22,489 nucleotides of DNA. Source: Gracilaria domingensis (lineage: Eukaryota > Rhodophyta > Florideophyceae > Gracilariales > Gracilariaceae). Shown here one piece after another: positions 1 through 8,308 of this stretch (positions within the stretch are counted from its first letter, which is position 1; each line of letters begins with the position of its first letter). The notes beneath the pieces were generated by a model. That model had not been told where the DNA came from and did not search any database. It saw nothing but the letters and a program-made list of their open reading frames with translations. The stretch covers positions 1 to 22,489 of the forward strand of contig VCMS01000499.1 in assembly GCA_022539475.1 (NCBI GenBank). The letters are read 5' to 3'. The position numbers were made by a program, and so were the translations under genes.

Positions 1-315
1 GGCTACCTGAACGGGTCTTTCGCGAAGTCTTAGGGGTTCAGTTTCCCATTAAGGTGCACATTACACGAACTTCCTGCGGAATGATACCCTGCAACGCATG
101 GAATAACTGCTGCTAGTAAGATGTGTTATTATGAAATCATACTGTTTTATCGTATCCTATTTCTTCTATCGACCGCGTTTTGCTAACCACTACGTTCGCG
201 CTATATTGCATTAACATTTCCCCATCGATCGAACGCGGGTGTAGCGCAATCTGCGGTAGATGCCCGCAGAGGGCACTGCACCAAATTGCAGGTATGGTAT
301 GACACATACGACTCC
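1..315. other. no gene recognised
   Basis: Short open frames occur on both strands, but none resembles a family I know and none has a distinctive composition. I see no repeat or RNA gene here. Confidence 0.5.
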
Positions 316-346
316 GAGGGATGAGGCGGCGAAGCGCCTCATCCTC
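316..346. repeat. small hairpin
   Basis: GGATGAGGCG (319-328) pairs with CGCCTCATCC (335-344) around a 6-nt GCGAAG loop. Three further pairs can form outside a one-base bulge. It sits 8 nt before a longer hairpin and directly ahead of the tandem repeat array. Confidence 0.6.
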
Positions 347-354
347 CAATTCCG

Positions 355-400
355 TTCCTCATGTAGGAACCATCCACATGCATGGTTCCTACTTGAGGAA
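355..400. repeat. 46-nt hairpin, 19-bp stem
   Basis: The left arm is 355-373 (TTCCTCATGTAGGAACCAT). The right arm is 382-400 and is its reverse complement except for one base. The loop is 8 nt. Its size and shape match the hairpin at 3798-3842, although the sequences are unrelated. It could be a terminal-repeat relic, a small-RNA precursor or a chance structure. Confidence 0.65.
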
Positions 401-402
401 CT

Positions 403-1310
403 GCACCTGTAACTCGTGAGCTACGTACGCATAAAAAGTCATTTACCTGTGATGCGCAAGCAAGAAAGTATGCAATAAGGTTAGTCATGCTGCCGTTGAT
501 ATAATTTGAAATGTCGATGTGAACGTACCATTGATTACACTAAACACAGAAACTTTGCGCTAGAAAATTCGAGGGACTAGTAAAGCGCATAGAAGAGAAA
601 GAAGGAGGGATTCGGTTAGATTACCAGCAATCCATTCATCGTAAAACGCGAAGGTGTCGAAGCAGAACCTCCGAGCAACGACACAAGAATGCCATGCACA
701 GCAAAACATACTCGGCAATTCCGCCCTAAAAACGTGCACCTGCAACTCGTGAGCCGACGTCCGCATACAAAAGTCATTTACCTGTATACGTCAGCAGAAG
801 TATCCATAAGTTAGTCAATGCTTTCCATTGGATACATTTGAAATGCGAATGGAACGTACCATTGATAGTGCAAAACAGAACTTGCGCTAGAAAAGTCGGA
901 CGGACCTAGTAAATCGAAAAGCGAAGAAGAAGCAAAAAGGGATCGGTTAGATTACAGAATCGCATTCATCGTAACAACGCGGAAAGGTGTGAAGAGCAAA
1001 CTCACAAGCAACGACCGCAAGAATGCCCATGCAGTAAAACATAGCGCAATATCTGATATTATACGAGTCAGATGCTAGCCTATTGTCCCTAACGCAAGTA
1101 ACCAAGATCCGCCTCTTCCCGAAAAATGTAGGCAGTGTAAAGACCATTTATTCCTATGTTCGTCTTTTCAAGATCAAGTAGTCATGCTCCGTTTGGATAT
1201 CATTTGAAAATTGCTGGATATACTGTATACTCATTTGAATTTAAGCTAAAATTAGAAAACGAGTGCGCTTGAAAGTCAGGGACTAGTAATCTGCGAAAGT
1301 ATACATTAAA
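403..1310. repeat. diverged tandem repeat, two full copies and one partial
   Basis: Copy A starts at 403 and copy B at 736. Both share blocks such as CTCGTGAGC, AAAGTCATTTACCTGT, TTTGAAATG, GAACGTACCATTGAT, TTGCGCTAGAAAA, GGTTAGATTAC and CATTCATCGTAA in the same order. A partial, more diverged copy C lies at about 1140-1310, with AAAGACCATTTA, TAGTCATGCT, TTTGAAA and GGGACTAGTAA. The period is about 333 bp from A to B and about 369 bp from B to C. Copies A and B differ by many one-base insertions and deletions as well as substitutions. No conserved reading frame runs through the copies, so this is probably noncoding satellite-like sequence. Confidence 0.8.
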
Positions 1311-2160
1311 GCTTTATTTCTCTGCCAGTACATGTCGCAGGAGCGTCGAAGAGGACCGGTTGGTGTGATGGAATTGGTTTTAGTTTTGAATAATATGTAT
1401 TAACGTAGTAAGAATATGGCTAAGCATAGTTATGAAATGATTGCAGCGGAATGATGACTGCACTGGAATCATCCGTGAGATGGGATTGACTGTCGCTTTA
1501 TAGGCGTCCATTATGTGTCGGGATCATTGTAATGCGTTAACTCATTCTCTTCGCCCGATCTCCTATCTTCGTTATCCGAGGCGAGGGCGGAGAAATGGTA
1601 CGACGGACGCCGCTCGTGATTCCGTGTTCCATCTCACATCCTTCTGGTTCTTATCTCCGGCGGATGTAGAACGCGAGTAGTGGAGGCACGGATCACGACG
1701 TGTAACTCTGATCGGTCGGACGGCGGAGTGTCGCTGGCGGCGGCGGCGGAGGGCAATAGATTTTTTTCTGTGCGATGAAATTGACAGGTGTACCGTAACA
1801 ATCGTTGCGAAACCTGCAGGTTTATAACAGTGGTATGATAATACGAGAAGTACATCCCTTGTGTTGAGGTCGGACTTGTTACCCTACGGTTCCTTTTTGA
1901 TAACGATAAGCACGTGATTTAAACTCAAATTTAATTCTCATCTCTCACTTGACGTCGATGACTTGACTGTCGGTTTGACCTCTCTTTCTCCCCTCTCAAA
2001 GTGACCTCTTTCTGCCGTCTTTGTCGGTTCGTTTCTTCTTCTATTTTCTTCTTCCCATGATTCTTCTATTCTGTACACATAAAATGCGTGGGGCCGTTTT
2101 TCGTTTACTCGCCGAGGATTGCTATCGTCTCAAATCAGCATTGTTATATCGTTGCCCTTT
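1311..2160. other. no gene recognised; pyrimidine-rich tract
   Basis: No recognisable coding region. About 1976-2075 is strongly C/T-rich on the + strand. A similar tract occurs at about 15,660-15,760. Such tracts can be promoter elements or simple decay products; nothing here decides between them. Confidence 0.4.
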
Positions 2161-2961
2161 AATTGTTCGTCTTGAATAAGCAAGCCCGCTGGAATAGATG
2201 TAAATATAGGCGCCATTCTGGAGATCGCAAGCTGTTCAATCAAAGTCTTCCGCCCCCTGCGCCGCATCTTTCGAAATCGGGTCAACTGCTCCTTGTCGCC
2301 TTTCTCGAGCCTCGGTGTCTAGAGGACATCTTCGACCTCCACTTCTGTGCGTCTCTCATTCCGGTACCTTCGCATTTGTGTTTCTCTTTCCCGGTCCTGC
2401 GGCATTAGTTAGCGATGATATCATTCGGATATGCAGTCACGTCCCAGTTGCTCTGGGAGCCCTTCGGTGATTTGTCTATATGGATTATCTCACGGTTTGT
2501 CTTGGCTCTCTCATATGCCTTCCGACTCTTGGTCATTTCGTGAATGTCAGACGAGCTTAATTTGGTGCCTTAACCTTCGGTACCGGCGATTTCTCGCTAT
2601 GTATAAGCTGATTCAATGCTGAGACTCCATTAACATAGTTTCTAAGCGCTGTATTCAGAACTGTGAAAGAATCGCATTTTCGTAACGATTACGTCCTCAA
2701 AAAGACTGGTTTCAATTTTTCGAAGAACTTGTCTCGCCAAGAAGGTGTATTAGTTTCAGCGGCTCACCCTTCTATTTCACTAGTATGACCTGCTCGTTCA
2801 GACTATCTGTGAAATCAGTCTCAGTTGGCTACACCGAAAACACATTCTCCACTATACCTCAACCCACTCCACGAATATTCACCCATGTCGGCTCTCTCGA
2901 AGAGACGCCACTCGAAACCTTAAGGAAATGGGTCCATGGGCTCTTTGGATAGTAGAATAGT
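2161..2961 (+). other. possible 5' part of the transposase relic, unrecognised
   Basis: Two short + frames (2163-2408 and 2431-2622) lie ahead of the transposase match. I see no zinc-finger or other motif in them. They may be the decayed N-terminal part of the same element, but only position supports that. Confidence 0.2.
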
Positions 2962-3535
2962 GTGGTACTCCCAAGAAATAAGTTCAGTGAATCTTTCGTA
3001 GGTATTCTGCATGTATACACCGATAAGTCTTCAACAACTCTAAAGCAAACATCGGTTACCGCCTGTACTCTTCACCTCATATTTCTCAACTTCTCCGACG
3101 AGCTACGCCGTAAGCGCATCCGTGATGACCTCACAGTAGTGGCATACTTTCCTACAACACTGGTACAGGTTTTCGCATCTGAAGCAGACGCAATGCCATT
3201 CGTTTCTAGCAAGTCTCTACGCGATTCCAGGATGCACATCCTTCAAGAATCTCTTCGTCAAGTCCTGTAGCAAATTATACATCTAATGCAGAAAGGTTTT
3301 CAGTTCATCGGCGAAGACGCAGTATATCGAGTGTGCCATCCTCAGCAAGTTTTTGTGCCGATATTCTGAGGCTAAGTACATTCTGTCTACTCTTCATAGG
3401 AGCCAAACGGAAAGCCCTTGTCATAGATGCAAAGCCCCTCCCTCATCTTTAGGCGGTAATGTTCTTACGTCATTCACTGACTCTCCCAAAACCACACTAA
3501 AAGCGTCAGAAAGACATACTTAGTTATTCTCGAAT
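2962..3535 (+). mobile_element. decayed KDZ/Plavaka-like (CACTA superfamily) transposase fragment
   Basis: The frame 2962-3270 carries the segment HVYTDKSSTTLK, then LNFSDELRRKR, then a VVAYFP stretch. This is the order found near the first catalytic region of Plavaka/CxC-type KDZ transposases (an 'l.sDkt' motif, then 'N...elRrk', then 'yfP'). A TAG at 3268-3270 ends that frame, but matching sequence continues in the same frame (QKGFQFIGEDAVYRV) to a TGA near 3368. A one-base shift then leads to SEAKYILSTL followed by ESPCHRCKAP, which fits the family's 'D.PE...' and 'PC.rC' segment. The frame closes at a TAG near 3535. The copy is thus a relic with at least one nonsense codon and one frameshift. 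The assignment rests on remembered motif order rather than an alignment; another KDZ subfamily is possible. No terminal inverted repeats or target duplication were found. Confidence 0.5.
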
Positions 3536-3545
3536 ATGCAAAGAA

Positions 3546-4290
3546 AGGGCGAAGGAGAAACAACTTACGTCGTACACGGGAGACGAGATCCAAGTCGGAT
3601 ATTTTCATGCGTTCCATTCCATATCTCTCATTCTCTCGTCCATCAAAATCGCCTTGACCGTAAGATTCATCCAGGGGTTATTTCTATGCAGTCTGTTCGA
3701 AACAAGGAGAGCTCGCTTCGAACAGTTACGCAACTTGCATCTCGGCATATTGAAACTGATTAATATTCCAGAAATCGAGAGACTGTAGTCAGAGACCCTA
3801 AGCACTGCAATAGAATCATCATGTTTCTATTGCAGTGCTTAGAGCGGATGATCCGCGTCCACGTTCATTTCGAACGATACGTACTCAAATCCAGAACTTT
3901 ACAAACGCAAATCTATCTTCCATGCAATGCAACTTTTCTGTCAGAAGTTTGCCTTTAGATTTGTCCACGACGAAGAAAGGCAGGTTACTGAATGGAACCT
4001 TCACCAAGGCAGATCTCCTTTGAATGATGGAGGCCAAAGCATACAAAGACATTGACATATTTTTCCTTTATGATGAATTCTTTGAAATCTGATGGGGAGC
4101 GCAGGACACGGCCCAATCAGAAAAATTTTCTCTCAGTACTCGACGTTGCTTGGAATAATTATAGGTGCATTAGTGGGCATGATGTAATGAAAGCTCTATT
4201 TCGTCTCTTCGGTGGCAGATTGAAGCCTCCAAATGCTGCTCGACAACGTAGTCGGCAGCAATTCATAGCTCTGGAAGTGGAACTCTGAAG
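3546..4290 (+). other. possible 3' part of the transposase relic
   Basis: Short + frames at 3536-3763, 3835-4023 and 4052-4288 follow the transposase match. They have no motif I recognise. The stretch also contains a strong hairpin at 3798-3842. It may be the decayed C-terminal region of the element or unrelated sequence. Confidence 0.2.
3798..3842. repeat. 45-nt hairpin, perfect 18-bp stem
   Basis: CTAAGCACTGCAATAGAA (3798-3815) and its exact reverse complement (3825-3842) flank a 9-nt loop. The pairing does not extend outside the stem. A perfect 18-bp inverted repeat this close together is not expected by chance in a window of this size. Candidates are a transposon end, a small hairpin RNA or a fold-back element. 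Confidence 0.75.
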
Positions 4291-5338
4291 TTTTATAACG
4301 GCTCTTAACAGAAGAAGAACTAACACCTTTGGCAGCATTTACGGTATCTCCACAACACGCCGATTTATATCTTCTCTTGTATTGTTGCTGACAGGCCTTG
4401 TTACCGAGAGGCGAAGCGATAGGAGTTCAATATTGGAACTATTGTCATGTGCTACAAGCCCAAGCATGCCGGGCTGAAGGGTTTTCATAACTACCATATG
4501 TTTTTGCTTTCAACTACCACTCTGGTTGCGTTTTTCTTCCATAGATTTTTATACTGAATGAATTTAGCATATAGGAGCTGCTACAGCCCCCGTTCTCTAA
4601 ACTGTGAGGATCATGTAGTAGTTAGCTGATCAAAACTCCATTTGGTTCTTTTAGTGTTCCGCAGAGAAATCCACTACCACTATAATTCAGGGATTCTATG
4701 ATCGTTGAAGGCCTTCTTTGCTGTTTACCAGCCCGTCAGAACGAACCAATTAAATTTCGATATTAGCGTAAAAAGCCAGAGCCGATGGGCTCATGCTAGA
4801 CGATATTACCTCATCTACATCATCGGTGAATTTGTATCTTCACCGAAAACAAGAGTGGCGAGTATTTTAAGTAGCTACCTACTGTCATCACTCTGTTTGT
4901 CTGCAGCTCATCCCGGCGCATTACCACTTTCGTGCGTGAGAGTGTTGAGGCGCTCTCGTAGTTCGTCACCGTGCTGCTCTGAGCAGTGTAAATAGTGTAG
5001 TTTGTCAATAAGTACACAACTTGTAGCAAACACATGGTCGTGAGTTTTTTTTACTAGATGAGCATCATTTGGATACGAAAACTAGTTGAGTCTTGTCTAA
5101 TGAATGTATATTGTGCTTGCAACAAAAACACTGTGAGTAATGCATCAAACTGTGTTTTGGGAGGTTTGGAAACGCTGCAAAACGGTTTAAAAATTTGTCT
5201 GTGAACAGGTGTTGTAGTGGATTTAGACTTATGCGAGTAATCACTGCGCTCTCGAATTGTGCTTTTTAAGAGCTTATAATACTCGAGATATACTCTCATT
5301 GATGTATAGCCGGCGTTGTATATACAGCTCTTTTACCT
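4291..5338. other. no gene recognised
   Basis: A + frame of 96 codons (4705-4995) and - frames at 4820-5035 and 5054-5299 match nothing I know. The right end has a TATA-like stretch (GTTGTATATACAGC, about 5315-5328) just before the CACGTG hairpin, so it may belong to a promoter region. Confidence 0.35.
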
Positions 5339-5380
5339 CCCGCCAATCCACGTGGCCAGCAGCGTTCACGTGTTGGCGGG
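5339..5380. promoter_or_regulatory. hairpin carrying two CACGTG (G-box/E-box) sites
   Basis: CCCGCCAA-TC-CACGTG (5339-5354) is the reverse complement of CACGTG-TTGGCGGG (5367-5380), apart from a 2-nt bulge. Each arm therefore holds one CACGTG palindrome, the core site of bHLH and bZIP regulators. It lies about 860 bp upstream of the lectin relic and 100 bp before the TTAGGG palindrome array. The regulatory role is inferred from the motif only. Confidence 0.4.
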
Positions 5381-5485
5381 CAGGTGCACCGTAATGAGTG
5401 CGGGAAGTGTGGAGGAAGGTGTTTTGGGAGGTCTCTGCATGGTGCAAAATATGGCCAGAACGTGCGCGTGGGCGTGGGGGGGGGT

Positions 5486-5735
5486 CGGTTGGGTTAGGGT
5501 GGCTACCCTAACACAACCGGACCCCCCGTCCGCGGGCACGTTTTGGCCGGTTTTCTAAAAAATGTGCTTTTTCATGCCTGCGGGCGGGGGGGGTCGGTCG
5601 TGTTAGGGTAGGTACCCTAACACGACCGGACCCCCCGCCGCGGGCACGTTTTGGCCGATTTTTTGAAAAATGTACGATTTTATGCCGCGGGCGGGGGGTT
5701 CCGGTCGTGTTAGGGTACCTACCCTAACACGACCG
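5486..5735. repeat. three tandem ~108-bp units, each with a 34-bp TTAGGG/CCCTAA palindrome
   Basis: Palindromes lie at 5486-5519, 5595-5628 and 5702-5735. Copies 2 and 3 have identical 16-nt arms (CGGTCGTGTTAGGGTA and its complement) around a GG or CC spacer. Copy 1 has two arm mismatches and a GC spacer. Units are 109 and 107 bp apart. Each palindrome is followed by GCGGGCACGTTTT and preceded by a G-run; in copy 2 the G-run pairs with the following C-run to lengthen the hairpin. A T/A-rich segment lies between units. The array ends about 500 bp before the lectin relic. The TTAGGG core resembles telomere-type repeats and the sites of Myb-domain telomere-repeat factors; that link is inference. 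Confidence 0.85.
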
Positions 5736-5760
5736 ACCCCATCCACCCGCGGGCACGTTT

Positions 5761-6236
5761 TCGCCTCATTCTGGTAGCGTCCACAGACCTCCTAAAACAC
5801 ACACCGCACGCAACGCCAGCCAAAACGTAGCGCATGCTGTTCGAGCTGAAGCGCCTCGCTGACGCGCGCGAGGGCGCGCATTCCCGTGCGCGGCGCACTC
5901 CGCGCGCGGCTTGTCTCGCGCCGCAGAGCTGTGCGTCGTCGATGTGACGTGGCGCGCGACGCCTTCCAATGTGCGCATGTTGCGCGCTTCAGTCATTTTA
6001 TGCGCGCTGTACGTGCAGTACAATTGCACTAGGCTCCTTCGCGCTCCACCCCCGCGTGCACTTCCGCGTGGGGATCGCTGCCGTTGCCCGTCATCACTGG
6101 CACCCTGCCATACCGCCCGTAAACCACGCCCTCCGTTCGCTCACGGACCTCGCTTCCAGCCTCCCGAACTTTCGCGCGCGCCACTCGTTCACCGTCGCCG
6201 CCATCCCGCCGTGAGTCGTCGTCGACGCCGCGTCTC
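5761..6236 (+). promoter_or_regulatory. GC-rich region upstream of the lectin relic, with a TGACGTGG site
   Basis: This stretch is very rich in CG and GCGC words, and frames are open on several strands for that reason alone. TGACGTGG at 5945-5952 matches the core of the unfolded-protein-response element known from animals and plants. That would suit a secretory-pathway gene, but one 8-nt match is weak evidence. I find no clear TATA element or start codon in frame with the lectin signal peptide. Confidence 0.25.
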
Positions 6237-7877
6237 GCGCCGATTTGCGTGCTGCTACTGCTGGCTGCCAGAGCCCTCGCGTTGCCGTCGCTGCTGTAGT
6301 GACAGCAGCAAAACCCGCAGCTATTCCAGTTTCTCTACCTGGGCGCGGGAGGCCCGGACCTCTTCTTTCGGCACCCGAACGAGGCCCATCGCCGCCGGTG
6401 ACCCGTCTCCGACGGGTTTCAGCTGGGCACGACCATGATCACGCGCAGCCGCACCGGTCGCGACGTGGTCCTCCTCATGTCGGCGAGCCAGTCAAATTAA
6501 GCGCTGTTCTACAACGACATTGCCACCGATACGCAAAACTTCAACGGCTACTTCGACGTGGAGTTAGATACCGTGCGCGATTCGCATGACCCTGCCAATG
6601 GTATGGACTTCTTCTTTTTGTGGGACCGCCCGAGGTTAGGCTATGCCATGGGTATTGCGCATATATTTGTGGGGCTTGGCATCATTATCGACACCTTTTC
6701 CAACTCTCGAACGCGAAATGTGGCCCATATGTACGTTTATGGGTCGGACGGAACCAAGCAATGAAAGCCTGACACCGATGGCGCGGATACCAAGCTTTTC
6801 GAGGGCTGCTCGCTTGAGATGAACCACCCGATTCGCGTGTAAGTCCAGCTGCTCGGTGGCAATCTTCACGTGGGCGTCGCTATGAACCCACGCGCCCCAC
6901 AACGCTGGCATACGTGCTTCAAGGTTTGGGGTGTGCAGCTGCCATTCTCTGGTGGTGGCTTCCTCGCACTACCTGCTGAGACCGGCCATTTCTTTGCCAA
7001 TCATGAGGTCCATGACGCCGTCTTAATTCATGAATCCGCTCAGGTTGCCCACACTTATCGATCCGACTACTATTCGCAGCAGTATGGCGCCGGTTCTGCT
7101 TCCGGAACTACGGACCGACCACCGTGGTCAGTGACAGCAACAACAGCGGAAACAGCATCAACAACAGCAGCAGAGCGATAATTCGCGCGCTACGTGCCGC
7201 CGGCTTTCAATGGTAGCTCCAGTGGTGTAGCAATGACAGCACCGCCCTGCTCCGCCTCCGCATCGCACCGATCTGAACCCTACCGCGCGCATGCACCGCA
7301 GAGAGGACGCCACCTCGTCGATCTCAGGCTCTTCAGACCTGCAGGTGTACGAGGTGTACAACTCTATGACGTCCATTTTCAAGGGCCTCGGCGACGAGAA
7401 TGCGCAAGAAAGAAAGCTTCGACTGGAGGGTGTGCGCCAAATCATTGCGCAACTCATTCGCGAGATGGAGAAACAAAAGGGCGACATGTGGCAGTTGGTG
7501 GCCGTTTTGAAACCTCTTAAGGCTACTGCAGGCGACTTGTCGCGTGCTTCGGGCAGGTTTTCTAGCCAGTTGCAAGGCCTTCATAACTCGCGGCGTGCGC
7601 TTAAGTAGAAGACGCATAACATTTCTGATTCGCATGATGATCTGAACGAGGAGTTGGTGGATCATCACGAGAGCATCACGAGCAGTCTCCTGGCGGAAGT
7701 GGTACCCTTATCATGTTCGTAATCATTCAAGCGCTTTTGAGAGTTGGCGTATACCATGTCATAAGATGTCGTTGGCCGTGCGGAAAGTGCATCGAATGGT
7801 CTAACACCACGAGAAAATCTTACTGCCAGCCTTTGGGCGACATCATTGGCACGTCGAGGGAAACAAGATTATCCTGA
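6237..7877 (+). pseudogene. L-type cargo lectin (ERGIC-53/LMAN1-like), nonsense-riddled full-length relic
   Basis: L-type lectins of this family ferry glycoproteins from ER to Golgi. The copy has the whole layout. A hydrophobic signal-peptide-like run (CVLLLLLAARALALP) lies at 6246-6290. A lectin domain follows at about 6420-7050, with MDFFFLWD and IIIDTFSNSRTRNV at 6681-6722; D, F and N of the D-x-F-x-N Ca2+/sugar loop are kept. NHEV stands where the family has NHD. Both family cysteines (EGCSL and HTCFKV) are present. Then come a Q-rich linker (about 7140-7175), a charged coiled-coil region (7291-7670) and a membrane segment (MFVIIQALLRVGVY, 7713-7754). In-frame stops occur at 6297 (TAG), 6300 (TGA), 6399 (TGA), 6498 (TAA), 6762 (TGA), 6840 (TAA), 7228 (TAG), 7234 (TGA) and 7606 (TAG). 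Only two frame changes are needed (about 7090-7130 and about 7690). The dibasic/aromatic tail signal is not visible. No introns are seen. Confidence 0.85.
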
Positions 7878-8308
7878 AAAGCCGTCACTGATGCACTCTA
7901 TCGTCGTCATCAGAATGTGGTCGCCGGTTCCGAGTTCAGACCATTAGCTTTCTGTTCTTCTTTTATACACATGCACCCCGGGTGATGATGCAGAGTTAAC
8001 GCGCTTTCATTCGGCATGAACAGATGGAACACATGCGTCTGGTGCTCACCCAAGGTCTCAAGCACAGCATCCCCCAACGAGTAACTACCGACGCGTACAC
8101 CGCACGCATGTAAAGGCGATTACAACTAGCTTCAGTTGCGTTCAAAGCTTACTTGGATTACCTAGAATGAGCTAAAAGGGACCGCGCTTCCAAGTGAGTG
8201 GCGCGCGATTGAGTTATTCATAGTCGTTGGACGGTCACCAGGTAGATACGTAAACACACAGATTAGCCGAACCTCTTTGCCTAACTGCCTAAGCTCTACT
8301 TTTCAACC
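7878..8308. other. convergent intergenic region, nothing recognised
   Basis: This lies between the 3' ends of the lectin (+) and ECM29 (-) relics. No motif, repeat or RNA gene was identified, and I see no clear polyadenylation signal for either gene. Confidence 0.4.

Noticed and set aside
5486..5735. CRISPR array or telomere tract
   Set aside because: Three ~108-bp units with palindromes in a eukaryotic setting are not CRISPR, and single TTAGGG words facing each other are not a telomere tract.
5766..6589. Overlapping GC-rich frames around the lectin start (5766-6029 -, 5911-6438 +, 6245-6589 +)
   Set aside because: None is in the frame that carries the signal peptide and lectin domain; they are open because of high GC.
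6237..7877. Reassignment of all three stop codons to explain the lectin frame
   Set aside because: Long frames nearby, such as 467 codons of ECM29, contain none of these codons, which full reassignment would not allow.
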